A stretch of DNA of 64,000 nt, taken from NCBI GenBank assembly GCA_902785695.1, contig CACZZQ010000004.1:1-64000 (forward strand), written 5' to 3'. Position numbers and translations under genes: made by a program. Of this stretch, positions 34,336-43,463 are shown piece after piece. The notes under the pieces were generated by a model that ran no database searches, was not told where the DNA came from, and saw only the letters and a program-made list of their open reading frames with translations. This DNA is from an uncultured Prevotellaceae bacterium (GTDB taxonomy: Bacteria; Bacteroidota; Bacteroidia; Bacteroidales; Bacteroidaceae). Each line of letters starts with the position of its first letter. Positions within the stretch are counted from its first letter, which is position 1.

Positions 34336-34776
34336 CTACCCGTTTTGGTCCTTTGGAAAATCTATTTTAGGTTTCCTCGACATATCAGCCGGTCCAGTCG
34401 GCATCTGCCCATCAGTAACTAACCTGATGGTTCCTCCCCACATGCACTGGCAAGTACTAGATTTCAGCAATGCAGGAACACCTTTAACTATATAGTCGTT
34501 TTTACCACTCATCCATGGGAAAGGGGTGTTATGCATACATGGCATTGGGGTTAGTTTACCATGTGCGGCAGCTGTGGCTGCAGCGGTAGCAGGGAAACCT
34601 AACGAACGGCAGCGGCCAAAAGGTGCAAGGTTGACCATAGTAAGATGGTCACTGATATTGGCCATAGGTTGCCCCGTAAGAAATACTGTACGCGATGGAA
34701 GAACCGTCAGTTTTGCCTGACTGGTTCCCATAGAACACTTCATAGTTGCTCCGGAACATACGTAAGAATCAGCCAT
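34336..34776 (-). CDS. PAAR-like protein (DUF4280), spike tip
   Basis: A 146-residue protein with the DUF4280/PAAR-like pattern: CSGATMKCSMGTSQAKLTVL, ANISDHLTMVNL, FGRCRSLGFPAT, PCMHNTPFPW, and VKGVPALLKSSTCQCMWGGT. It caps the VgrG spike and can dock effectors. The reading frame ends FPKDQNG at 34336, but the adjoining bases in the next frame read SSEGMPPIPPTRSKSFSGT before a stop, a Pro-rich tail plausible for this family, so the C-terminus may have been cut by a one-base frameshift. The 130-base gap to the lipase gene is largely explained by this tail. Confidence 0.82.
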   Translation of the reverse strand: MADSYVCSGATMKCSMGTSQAKLTVLPSRTVFLTGQPMANISDHLTMVNLAPFGRCRSLGFPATAAATAAAHGKLTPMPCMHNTPFPWMSGKNDYIVKGVPALLKSSTCQCMWGGTIRLVTDGQMPTGPADMSRKPKIDFPKDQNG

Positions 34777-34797
34777 AATTATTATTTTTATTATGAT

Positions 34798-35595
34798 TTA
34801 GGCACGTTGAGCAATTTTTGCGAGTTCTATCGCAAGTCTTTTCTTGTTTCTTACATCATCACCAAATCCTAGTGGTATATATACCTGTTGTTGACCTCCA
34901 ACTGTCCACAAAGGCATTCCTAGTGGTTGTCCCATAGAATTCCTTTTAAGTTTCCCAGAAGCATATCTTTGCTGAATATTCCAATTGTCATATGTATCCT
35001 TTGCTGTACTCAACATGCATTCCGCATCAAATGGGAAAGTGAATTTGTAACACTCCCGCTTTGCTGTTCCTAAATACTTGCCAGATGCATCTGTCAAATC
35101 GTAATAAGGACTAAGTCCCAATTGTTCTTGTGGAACTTTTCTAAAGCAGAAATATTCACCTACAGTTGAGATGTTTGTTTTCTCGTCATAAAGGGAAGCT
35201 TTCCCATTAACAATTATTGCTTTACACCATTGATATAATACCGTTCCTTTAGTAATTCTCCCTATATAAATATCATGTTTGAAATTTATACCACTCAATT
35301 GCTTGGCATCTTTCCCCCAATACGCATAGAATGATGATGCTACTTCTTCTCTGGTTCTACAAATAGAATCCCTAAGCTTTCTTTTCAAATCATCATAGAC
35401 AACCCATTTTAAAGCCTGATCAGAAGATATTTCATGAAGAATGAATTCCAATCTCCTCGCTTGCTCATGTGTTAAACGACATCCTTCAGATATGGTATAA
35501 ATTGTATCTTTTATACGATCAGATAAAAACTTAGCATTACCACCTTTTTTAAACTCATGGATATAATTTGATAACTGTTGAATTGAGTAATCCAT
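34798..35595 (-). CDS. Unrecognised protein between vgrG and the PAAR-like gene
   Basis: From the ATG at 35595 it has 265 residues (a TTG 13 codons upstream would overlap vgrG). It has no signal peptide and no membrane segment. It begins MDYSIQQLSNYIHEF with a helical region to about residue 110, then a beta-rich part (HDIYIGRITKGTVLYQW, VGEYFCFRKVP) and a basic C-terminus. The position between VgrG and the spike tip is where effectors, effector chaperones and adaptors usually sit. I do not recognise the family. Confidence 0.55.
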   Translation of the reverse strand: MDYSIQQLSNYIHEFKKGGNAKFLSDRIKDTIYTISEGCRLTHEQARRLEFILHEISSDQALKWVVYDDLKRKLRDSICRTREEVASSFYAYWGKDAKQLSGINFKHDIYIGRITKGTVLYQWCKAIIVNGKASLYDEKTNISTVGEYFCFRKVPQEQLGLSPYYDLTDASGKYLGTAKRECYKFTFPFDAECMLSTAKDTYDNWNIQQRYASGKLKRNSMGQPLGMPLWTVGGQQQVYIPLGFGDDVRNKKRLAIELAKIAQRA

Positions 35596-35614
35596 AATAT
35601 TTATAATTTCATGA

Positions 35615-37639
35615 TTATTGTACTTTAACAACACCTGCTTTTATGTCAATCTGACTACCTGCATTAAGAGCTGCTTTGTCCTCCGCCTTCATGTGATGAG
35701 TGGTAGAGTATTCGAGTAATTGGTCTTTGGCCTCAGTGCGGATGTTCTCAGCGGTCAACTGGAGTTTATGTTCTATCTGCTCGTCCTTATTATCGCCAAT
35801 CTTAATGAATTGGTTTTCACTGACAGAGAGTGAGTCATTACGGTCAATGTTCGTACTACGGTCGTTGCCAGCATGCTCACGAATGTCGTTGTCAGCAGTG
35901 CATTGCATATCGTGAGACGCGGCAATGAAAATATCATTATCTGCACTGGCATTGATATCATGTCCTGCATGCATGATAATGTCGTTCTTTGCATACAATT
36001 CAATATTACCTGTCGATTCCAACATAATAAGTTTGCGGTCAGTAGAGAACGTGAGGATATAATTCTCTTTCTCGTTGTCATAGATGCGGATATAGCCGTC
36101 ATTACCTTCATCATGTATCTCTATGGTGTGACCATTACGTGTACGAATGGCCTTTACTTGATTGTGACTATTGTTACTGGCTACCCAAGCACCATCAACA
36201 TCATCTACACCATTATATAATGTACCCTTTACGTATGGACGTTCTGCATTGCCACCTTCAAAGTCAATCATGACCTCTTCGCCAATCTCAGGAATGAAGC
36301 TGAAGCCTTTTCCGCCTCCTGCATACGGCTGTGCCATGCGGAGCCACGGTGTCATCATGTCATCATCCAACTGCGCTTGCCAGTCGAACTGAACACGAAT
36401 GCGTCCGAGGTTATTCGGGTCTTCATTGTCTTTGACCTTGGCACGGCAAGAGGGAGCAAATGGATAAACATCACTATTAGAATAAGGTGGATAGTCACAC
36501 TCAGACGGAATGCCAGTGAAGTGGTTGCTATAGGTCTCGTCTGAAGAAAAATAGTGTACCAGTTCAGTGATGAGTATTTCATCTTGGCTTACATTACTTC
36601 CTGAGTCTAACAAACCCGTTGTAAGGTAATTGTCTTTTATCAAGACGGTAGCACCTAACTTGAGACTCGAACAATAAGTTGTACCTGAATAGGTAAGCAT
36701 ACTTGCCTTTTCCCCTCTTGCTTGCGTCTTGGTAGAGATGTTCAAGACAGACTCGCGAGAATCCGTACTGTCCGGCTTAGCGAAACCTCCAGAGTGTAAA
36801 TTCTGTAATGTAGGCTTAGTAAAATTATCTTTTGAAGCATCAAAGACTTTTTCGCTAAGAGAATTATATCTCTTTTGCATTTCCTCAATGCCCTCTTTCT
36901 GGTTAGCATCATAGCTATTGTATGATGATGCGACATGACTGAAAGCGACATGCTGCATCCTAAGGTCAACATGATAAGAAGGTATATCCTGACTAGGATA
37001 GACCAGCTCCACTTCATTCTTAGGAACAAGATTTCCAAAAACCAGTTGTGAGCCATCGTTGTAGAGCCACTCACCATAACGGCGCGCCAAACGCTGTAAG
37101 AACTGGAAATTGCTTTCATTATATTGCACGCAATATGGTATCTCGCCAGTAAAACGGGCTTCGATGGAACGATTTTGAAAATGTTCATCGTAATCAGACA
37201 ACACATCTTCTACGATGTCGTTCAGTGTTTTATTCTCATACGACTTACAACTTGGGTTGTCATCTAGCAAAGCATCCCAACTTCTTGCCTCAACATTAAT
37301 TTGATACTCAGTACCACTTCTACTGCCAGAAGCAGCCACAATGACCCCATGAAACTCTATCTCTGCAGCAATGCCATCCTTTTCTTTTGGTGCCATATAA
37401 AACGTATCAACACGGAGTTCAAGACTTTTTCCGATCAATTCTCCACATGCAGAAAATTGAGGATCATCGATTTCCTCTTCCGGATCTTTGGACAAGACAA
37501 ACGATAAGGAATTACTGGCTAACAAACTCTGATAAAGGACAAAGTTATCAATGTGGTATTTTCCACCCGCAATCTCCAAATTAATTCCTGATGGTTGTCC
37601 GTCAATAGTGACTTCTATTTTCCTTATTGATACTGACAT
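35615..37639 (-). CDS. tssI: T6SS spike protein VgrG (TssI)
   Basis: A 674-residue VgrG. The gp27-like head includes KTLNDIVEDVLSDYD (near residue 137) and YNESNFQFLQRLARRYGEWL (near 175). The OB/gp5-like part reads VKDNEDPNNLGRIRVQFDWQ (near 400), MTPWLRMAQPYAGGGKG and PEIGEEVMIDFEGGNAERP (near 460). A beta-helix end with alternating short repeats follows (NDIIMHAGHDINASADNDIF). There is no extra effector domain at the C-terminus. It forms the trimeric tip that Hcp pushes out, and lies 6 bases after the second hcp gene. Confidence 0.93.
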   Translation of the reverse strand: MSVSIRKIEVTIDGQPSGINLEIAGGKYHIDNFVLYQSLLASNSLSFVLSKDPEEEIDDPQFSACGELIGKSLELRVDTFYMAPKEKDGIAAEIEFHGVIVAASGSRSGTEYQINVEARSWDALLDDNPSCKSYENKTLNDIVEDVLSDYDEHFQNRSIEARFTGEIPYCVQYNESNFQFLQRLARRYGEWLYNDGSQLVFGNLVPKNEVELVYPSQDIPSYHVDLRMQHVAFSHVASSYNSYDANQKEGIEEMQKRYNSLSEKVFDASKDNFTKPTLQNLHSGGFAKPDSTDSRESVLNISTKTQARGEKASMLTYSGTTYCSSLKLGATVLIKDNYLTTGLLDSGSNVSQDEILITELVHYFSSDETYSNHFTGIPSECDYPPYSNSDVYPFAPSCRAKVKDNEDPNNLGRIRVQFDWQAQLDDDMMTPWLRMAQPYAGGGKGFSFIPEIGEEVMIDFEGGNAERPYVKGTLYNGVDDVDGAWVASNNSHNQVKAIRTRNGHTIEIHDEGNDGYIRIYDNEKENYILTFSTDRKLIMLESTGNIELYAKNDIIMHAGHDINASADNDIFIAASHDMQCTADNDIREHAGNDRSTNIDRNDSLSVSENQFIKIGDNKDEQIEHKLQLTAENIRTEAKDQLLEYSTTHHMKAEDKAALNAGSQIDIKAGVVKVQ

Positions 37640-37645
37640 CGTTTC

Positions 37646-38053
37646 TTAAGTCCACTCATTTTTAAATATGGCATTATCAAAAACGCCAAAACGTATCATT
37701 TCAGCACTGATAGTAACTGTCGTGTACATCAGTTTACTGTCATTGTCATTAAAATAATCTTTAAGACTGATACAATAAGCATTGGCAAACTCTACGGTTT
37801 TGAAACTGCGCTTATTGCTTTTGGAATAAACAACAAATCGAAAGATACCTGCTTTTACTTCCGTCTTATTAAACATCCATTTGTAGAAAAACAAATCGTC
37901 ATCGCTACTGGCAGGCATTACGAAGGTAATCTGTCCTCCTTTAGGACGTGTAACAGGCTTGCCAGTATCATCTATTGACTGGTTAAACTCGTAAGCACAT
38001 TCTACAACGCCATAAGTTCGCCCACCGATTTTCAATTCACCTTGAAGAGCCAT
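37646..38053 (-). CDS. tssD: T6SS tube protein Hcp (TssD), second copy
   Basis: A 135-residue Hcp of the Bacteroidetes type: ALQGELKIGGRTYGVVECAY then TRPKGGQITFVMPAS, LFFYKWMFN and a final beta strand with TVTISAEMIRFG. It forms hexameric rings stacked in the sheath. It differs widely from the upstream Hcp. Being directly before vgrG, it may be the specialised ring that binds the tip or its cargo. Confidence 0.88.
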   Translation of the reverse strand: MALQGELKIGGRTYGVVECAYEFNQSIDDTGKPVTRPKGGQITFVMPASSDDDLFFYKWMFNKTEVKAGIFRFVVYSKSNKRSFKTVEFANAYCISLKDYFNDNDSKLMYTTVTISAEMIRFGVFDNAIFKNEWT

Positions 38054-38070
38054 AAGATAAGTTTTATTAT

Positions 38071-38110
38071 CCGATGCTTGGCCACTCTAATAAAAAAGGC
38101 CAAGCATCGG
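38071..38110 (-). terminator. Perfect 13-bp hairpin between the two hcp genes
   Basis: CCGATGCTTGGCC (38071-38083) and GGCCAAGCATCGG (38098-38110) are exactly complementary around a 14-base AT-rich loop. On the transcribed strand it follows the hcp1 stop by about 13 bases and is followed by ATAATAAAAC rather than a T-run. It is probably a partial terminator or an mRNA-stabilising stem that lets hcp1 be made in excess over the downstream genes. Confidence 0.7.
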
Positions 38111-38123
38111 AAAGAACCAGAGA

Positions 38124-38531
38124 TTAGTTGTCAATCGTCCAGCGGTTGTTATGATGGGCATTGCCAATACGAATCTCTTTGGCAGAGATCGTGAACTCTT
38201 CGTATTGCTGAACCTCGTTCTTGTTGTCGTATGTCTCAGCATACTCTACCATGTAGCCTTCCTTGAAATCGAGGTGCTTCATCTCGCCACCTTGACGATT
38301 TGGCCAAGAAATGGTACCACTCTTGCTCATGTAGGTGTCACACATCCACTCTAGCAAATCTGTATTACCATCATCATTTGACTTTACCTTAAAGTAGATT
38401 TTACCACCACGTGTAGTGCCTGTAGGCTGACCTTCTACATCGGTCTGCTGATTCAGTTCATAACGAACATACATAATCTCACGCTCTGCGATACCGTCAG
38501 CATTGAGCGTAACAACTCTTTGATTTGCCAT
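38124..38531 (-). CDS. tssD: T6SS tube protein Hcp (TssD), first copy
   Basis: A 135-residue Hcp that starts ANQRVVTLNADGIAEREIMY and has GTTRGGKIYFKVKSNDDGNT, LLEWMCDTYM and EEFTISAKEIRIGN. It lies downstream of tssC and before a strong hairpin, typical of the main tube subunit needed in large amounts. Bacteroidetes T6SSs commonly carry several Hcp genes; only two are in this window. Confidence 0.9.
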   Translation of the reverse strand: MANQRVVTLNADGIAEREIMYVRYELNQQTDVEGQPTGTTRGGKIYFKVKSNDDGNTDLLEWMCDTYMSKSGTISWPNRQGGEMKHLDFKEGYMVEYAETYDNKNEVQQYEEFTISAKEIRIGNAHHNNRWTIDN

Positions 38532-38588
38532 AATTGTTTGGTTTTTAGAATTAGTAAAATAAATTAAATATTAAGTGATATGCACTAT

Positions 38589-39971
38589 TTACTTGACATC
38601 TTGATCCCATTCTACTCCTGCCTGACCATTGTGCCCTGTCAGTTCAATTAAGAAATTCTTTGCTGCAAAGAAGGGCTTAAGTTCTACTTGAATAGAAATA
38701 TCCTTAGTTTTTGGGTCTTGGTTAATCCCTTTAAGATTATAGTTCTCAATAAGTTTTCCTGGACCTTTATAGTCACTAAGGAAATCATGGATTGTCTGTT
38801 GCAATTCGGCTTTGACGTTAGAATTCCAGTTAATGAATGCCTCGTCATTGAAGAAGTTCTGGAACACCTTGCCTATCCAATCGAAGACACGGACTATAGG
38901 ATACTCCTGTAAACCGATGGTAGCACCATTATAAAGAGAACGATTTGAGAATGCCATTGTACGACCATCTTCCTCTACCATAGGAATAACACCTTGGTCA
39001 ATCAAAGCGGCAATTTCCGACTTGCGCAGGTCAAGGCGAGCACCCTTTACATTGCTGAGAGTTCCATACTTCTTACCTGCTGCTCCCTGTGCAATGACAA
39101 TTTCATCGGTATTGGTCATACGACCAGCAAGGGCAGCAGAACCGGGCAAATAAATGTCATCGTCCTCGTCTGCCAATTCAGACTTCTTTCTGCCGAGGAT
39201 ATAGTTACAAGTCATAACGATATTTGCCAAATGAGCATCCTGTCCCTGTAAGTTAGCATCGTCAAGCTCCTCCTTAAGCATTTCAAAGTTAAGACTATCC
39301 TTGAAGTCGGTCAGCATAATAACCTTGTTTCGGTATGCTGTATCGGCCCACATCCTGATGGTATTTGCATCACCAAGATAGCCAGGAACAACTAGCAAAC
39401 TGTAATTGTTCTTCAAGCTAAGACGGTCATAATACTTCTCCAGTTCTTCACGGATTGCGACAGTGTCTTCAGAATCGTGATACTCCAACTCGTCCTTATT
39501 AACATTCATCAAAGTAATGCAGTCTATCTTCCCCTGACCCGCATTTGCGAAGAAAGAATCGAGAGAACGGTATGTTATCTCTAACTTCCTTATCTCTTCA
39601 TGAATATTAAACAGGTTGCTCTTCAAATTCTGTTCAGCTTTCTCACACTTCGCCTTGCAACCCTCGATGATTTCCATTGGGTCTGTTCCTTCACCTTCAA
39701 GTATAGAAACCCATAGGGCAAGTTCGTTCTTTAGCTTCTTACGAGCGTCCGTATAAGCTGAGTCAGACAAGAAAATGTTTTTTACTGCCTTACGGCGAGG
39801 ATCCATATTCTCAACACCTTTGACAAGACCCTTAAGCAATTGGAAACCTCCAAATTTATCCAAACCTCCGAGGCTTTCTTGCAGTAACCCCGCAGGATTT
39901 TCTATTTTTTCTCTCTCTTTAAGTTCTTGTCCCTCGTTGAGAGCTTCTTTTTTCAATTCTTCTGCTGCCAT
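38589..39971 (-). CDS. tssC: T6SS sheath large subunit TssC (VipB)
   Basis: A 460-residue sheath protein that builds the contractile tail with TssB. Recognisable parts: ITYRSLDSFFANAGQGKIDC near residue 150, LVVPGYLGDANTIRMWAD near 200, a late block with YLPGSAALAGRMTNTDE (near 275), and AFSNRSLYNGATIGLQEYPI (near 345). The final IQVELKPFFAAKNFLIELT is the beta strand used in the sheath handshake. 24 bases after tssB. Confidence 0.92.
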   Translation of the reverse strand: MAAEELKKEALNEGQELKEREKIENPAGLLQESLGGLDKFGGFQLLKGLVKGVENMDPRRKAVKNIFLSDSAYTDARKKLKNELALWVSILEGEGTDPMEIIEGCKAKCEKAEQNLKSNLFNIHEEIRKLEITYRSLDSFFANAGQGKIDCITLMNVNKDELEYHDSEDTVAIREELEKYYDRLSLKNNYSLLVVPGYLGDANTIRMWADTAYRNKVIMLTDFKDSLNFEMLKEELDDANLQGQDAHLANIVMTCNYILGRKKSELADEDDDIYLPGSAALAGRMTNTDEIVIAQGAAGKKYGTLSNVKGARLDLRKSEIAALIDQGVIPMVEEDGRTMAFSNRSLYNGATIGLQEYPIVRVFDWIGKVFQNFFNDEAFINWNSNVKAELQQTIHDFLSDYKGPGKLIENYNLKGINQDPKTKDISIQVELKPFFAAKNFLIELTGHNGQAGVEWDQDVK

Positions 39972-39995
39972 TTTGCAAACTCTTTTATTTTAATA

Positions 39996-40451
39996 TTATT
40001 CAGCTTCTTCAATTTCTGCCAGCAACGCTTTTAGGGCATTTTTCAGATTACCTCTTGCTGCTTCGTCTTTAAGAGTGTTGCGCAGAGTTTTGTTTTTTTC
40101 TAACTGACGGATGACAGAATTGTATGCATCAACCTTGCCCTTTTCTGCTCCAAGAAGTTCACTCTGCTCAATCAATGCTTCGTCTTCGAAATCCTTAATT
40201 GACTTGAAATCAAAGCTCTCATACACGGCACCGCCTTCTTCTGTTTCTAAGGCGACACCATTTTTACTTGGCTGGTAGTGTTCAAACACTTCCTTCATGT
40301 TTTTAGGCTTAAAGCCTTCACGATCTTCATCAGTGTTCGGTGCTTCATCAGTAAACTGATCGGCATACAGAGTCCTGTTTTGCGGGAACTCGATAATGCC
40401 ATCCTGTGCATCAGCATCCAGAACCTTTGAAATAACAGTTTTTCTTGCCAT
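39996..40451 (-). CDS. tssB: T6SS sheath small subunit TssB (VipA)
   Basis: A 151-residue partner of TssC. It has the family features: an N-terminal beta strand (ALETEEGGAVYESFDFKSIK), then SIKDFEDEALIEQSELLGAE, and a long charged helix ending in KALLAEIEEAE. Contracted sheaths of TssB/TssC are taken apart by TssH, whose gene is directly upstream. Confidence 0.9.
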   Translation of the reverse strand: MARKTVISKVLDADAQDGIIEFPQNRTLYADQFTDEAPNTDEDREGFKPKNMKEVFEHYQPSKNGVALETEEGGAVYESFDFKSIKDFEDEALIEQSELLGAEKGKVDAYNSVIRQLEKNKTLRNTLKDEAARGNLKNALKALLAEIEEAE

Positions 40452-40480
40452 AATTAAATATTATTTAGTTATTAAAAAGA

Positions 40481-42745
40481 TTAATCATCAGGAGTGTCTA
40501 TATCCCAACTTATTTGCTTCTTTTCGTCAACATACTTCATTGTAACCTTATCCCCAGCGTTAATATCTCCAGATATTATCAACTTAGATAAGGGACGTCG
40601 TATTTCCTTACGAATGATTCCAAGAATAGGTCTTGCTCCGTAATGTGCGTTAAAACCAACCTTTGTAACATACTTTCTTGCACTCTCGTCAATCTCCAAC
40701 TCAATATTCTGCTCGTTAAGAGTCTTAAGCAAATTCTTAATATGAATGTCGAAAATTCGGTCAATCATCTCTTCTGTAATTGGCGAGAATGGCACGATTT
40801 CCGTAAGACGAGCCAAAAACTCAGGACGGAATTGGCCCTGCATCACTTCAAGCATCTGATCGTGGCTTGGAACTTTGTTCTCGCCAAAGGATTTGAATAT
40901 GTAATCACTTCCAATGTTTGATGTAAAGATGATCAGCGAATTAGAGAAATCGCCAACACGCCCTAATCGGTCATGCAACTTTCCTTCGTCCAAAATCTGG
41001 AGGAACAAGTCAAATACTGATTTATGAGCTTTTTCTATTTCATCGAATAATACTACAGAGTAAGGATGCTGACGAATCTGATTTACTAACAGACCACCCT
41101 CTTCATATCCAACATATCCCGGAGGTGCACCATACAACAATGCCACAGAATGCTCTTCTTTATATTCAGACATGTCGAAACGCAAAATACTTGTCTCGTC
41201 ATTAAATAGGAATTCTGCCAATGATTTGGCTAATTCTGTCTTTCCCGTTCCCGTTGGGCCAAGGAAGAAGAACGAACCCATTGGCTGGCCTTTCTTGTTC
41301 AATCCTGAACGTGATTCATATATGGCTTCCAGAATACTCTTAATTGCATGGTCTTGTCCAACAACGCGTTTATGAAGGATTTCTTCTGCATTAGATAATT
41401 TCTCGCGTTCTTCTGATTGAATATTGCCCATCGGGATTCCTGTCATCTTTGAAACAACATCACGGACAGCGTCTTTTTGTAGCTTTTCTTGCTTCTCAGC
41501 CTTCTCTTCTGATAAATCTACCATCTCATTGGCTATCTTTACAGATGCTAAGGCACGGTCAAGCAAGTCAATTGCAGAAGAAGGCAGATGACGGTCTGGC
41601 ATATAACGTTTTGCAAGACGAACTATCTCTGCAGGTACTTCATCCTCAATTGGTAAGTGATGGAATTGCTCATAACTTTCCCGCTTACTCTGCAAAATCT
41701 CAACAGCTTGTTCTTCAGTCGGTTCATCAACAGTAACCTTTTCAAAGAAACTTATGAATTCCTTATCTTTCTCTATATCTTTAGTATATCCGTCAATCGT
41801 AGCGGTACAAATAACTTGCAACTGATTCTTTGACAAAAGCTTTTTAAGCCCTGGCAAGATACCATTAAGAGTTGATTGCTTGTCCTCAACTCGATGGAAG
41901 TTTTCAATAACTAAAAGAGGCTGTGCTTGATTTAACAGACTGTCTACCACTGTCTTGAATCTATCTTCAATCTCGCCTTTATAAGTTACTCCTTGGCTCA
42001 AAGCGATTAAGTCTAACTCATAAGGCTGCAAATTATCTAAGGATGCAGGAACTTTCTTGTCACGGACTTTCTGAATGATTCCATTAATCAGGCTAGTTTT
42101 TCCAACTCCTGTTTCTCCTACAATCAAAATATTTGCCCTGTCTTTACGAGCCAGCACTTCACCCATTGACAGAATTTTGTCACTGAATCCAATGACTGGT
42201 GATTCTGGTACACTCGACAACATTGGAATGCAGTAATCCTGTACTCCTTCTCCTTGTGTAACTTGATGATTCGTGTTGGATGAACTTGTTTGATTCTTGA
42301 TAGTTGTTCCTTGCTGAATAGTTTTTATTATCTTATCCGCTTGAATGGGCAATGTTTTTAGTTGCTCATACGAGAATCCAATACCAGGAGTGACAAGAGA
42401 AGCAAGAAGAGTAACGGGGGTGATTTCCTGAAGTCCACATTTTTCACTTATTTCCAATGCTTCTTTCACAACCAGTTGAGCATCATGCGATAATTCAGGC
42501 CCCTTCATTCCATAGGGTGACTTGTCGCACTGCTTAATTCGCATATCTGTCCAATCAACAAGATAATAGTAATCTTCATCAAGAGTGTCCTCTATGAAAT
42601 TTACCAACCCTGCACTCTTATGAAGAAGTGCACGAAGCAAATGGGCAGGCTCTATCTTCGGTGACTTATTATCAGTAGCGAAAGATTGCGCTATATGTAA
42701 CAAGTCAAATGAGAACCCTTGTAATAGTTGGATGTACTTGTCCAT
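40481..42745 (-). CDS. tssH: T6SS sheath-recycling AAA+ ATPase TssH (ClpV)
   Basis: A 754-residue Clp/Hsp100 ATPase. The N-terminal double Clp repeat begins LLQGFSFDLLHIAQSFATDN; first AAA domain with Walker A LIVGETGVGKTS (near residue 210); a middle coiled segment; second AAA domain with FFLGPTGTGKTELAKS (near 490) and Walker B VVLFDEIEKAH; a ClpB-like C-terminal domain. It is shorter than the usual 850 or so because the middle domain is reduced, as I would expect in the Bacteroidetes type. It is the first Tss gene of the operon, 40 bases after the antiterminator gene. Confidence 0.9.
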   Translation of the reverse strand: MDKYIQLLQGFSFDLLHIAQSFATDNKSPKIEPAHLLRALLHKSAGLVNFIEDTLDEDYYYLVDWTDMRIKQCDKSPYGMKGPELSHDAQLVVKEALEISEKCGLQEITPVTLLASLVTPGIGFSYEQLKTLPIQADKIIKTIQQGTTIKNQTSSSNTNHQVTQGEGVQDYCIPMLSSVPESPVIGFSDKILSMGEVLARKDRANILIVGETGVGKTSLINGIIQKVRDKKVPASLDNLQPYELDLIALSQGVTYKGEIEDRFKTVVDSLLNQAQPLLVIENFHRVEDKQSTLNGILPGLKKLLSKNQLQVICTATIDGYTKDIEKDKEFISFFEKVTVDEPTEEQAVEILQSKRESYEQFHHLPIEDEVPAEIVRLAKRYMPDRHLPSSAIDLLDRALASVKIANEMVDLSEEKAEKQEKLQKDAVRDVVSKMTGIPMGNIQSEEREKLSNAEEILHKRVVGQDHAIKSILEAIYESRSGLNKKGQPMGSFFFLGPTGTGKTELAKSLAEFLFNDETSILRFDMSEYKEEHSVALLYGAPPGYVGYEEGGLLVNQIRQHPYSVVLFDEIEKAHKSVFDLFLQILDEGKLHDRLGRVGDFSNSLIIFTSNIGSDYIFKSFGENKVPSHDQMLEVMQGQFRPEFLARLTEIVPFSPITEEMIDRIFDIHIKNLLKTLNEQNIELEIDESARKYVTKVGFNAHYGARPILGIIRKEIRRPLSKLIISGDINAGDKVTMKYVDEKKQISWDIDTPDD

Positions 42746-42785
42746 ATCTTAAAACGTAAAAATATTATACTTGTATTATACTTGC

Positions 42786-43463
42786 TTATTCTATGTCTAT
42801 TTTCTGAAGGAATGCAGTTGGGATGTACGCAGTGGAAATCAAGCCAATGTTAGATAATGAGATAACGACTCTTTGCTGACCCGATATTCTTGCTACTTTC
42901 CCCTCAACCCCTTTGAAAGGTCCTTCCATGACTTTAACCAATTCGCCACTTTTATAATGGCATTGGGACGGATCGACAAATAATAGATGCTTGTTTTTAT
43001 TGCATGTTGCTTTTACAAACCTGCCCATTTCGTCACAAGAAACGATTAATGGGGGATTCTTCTGGTCATCATCAAGCTCAAAATGGTTGTAGTAGTAGGT
43101 AAGAAAGGATAACTCTGGGGTACTATTAACATATTCTTCTGCCTTATCCTTAGTTGTGTATGCAAACAATAAATTTGGAATAAGTGTCTGAAGGTATCTC
43201 TTTCGCTTTCCTCGAATATACCTCTCTACATACTTTTTAGCGATGTAGGTATAAGTCCCATCTTCAACCAAATAATCGGAAGCTTTATCTTCTCTTCCAT
43301 AGGACGCTCGGAATACAAACCATTTCTTTTCAGGTGCCACTGCATATCTTACCGACACCCCTGTTTTTGAGCTTTTTGCTTCGGGGAAGGCATCAGGGGT
43401 AAACCTGACGCTCGGAGGATTTGCCTCGCCTCGACGAGTTTTCACATTAGACAATGTGCTCAT
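42786..43463 (-). CDS. UpxY-type transcription antiterminator (NusG paralogue)
   Basis: From the ATG at 43463 it has 225 residues (a longer in-frame start at 43559 runs through the structured leader). The NGN-like domain (about 45-140) starts with KKWFVFRASYGREDKA and includes LIPNLLFAYTTKDKAEEY; a KOW-type end follows with SGELVKVMEGPFKGVEGKVA. UpxY proteins bind RNA polymerase at the 5' leader of their own operon and prevent early stops in long capsule operons. Here it is the first gene of the T6SS cluster, 40 bases before tssH, and preceded by a leader of about 500 bases, so it probably allows transcription of the 33-kb operon. Confidence 0.85.
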   Translation of the reverse strand: MSTLSNVKTRRGEANPPSVRFTPDAFPEAKSSKTGVSVRYAVAPEKKWFVFRASYGREDKASDYLVEDGTYTYIAKKYVERYIRGKRKRYLQTLIPNLLFAYTTKDKAEEYVNSTPELSFLTYYYNHFELDDDQKNPPLIVSCDEMGRFVKATCNKNKHLLFVDPSQCHYKSGELVKVMEGPFKGVEGKVARISGQQRVVISLSNIGLISTAYIPTAFLQKIDIE

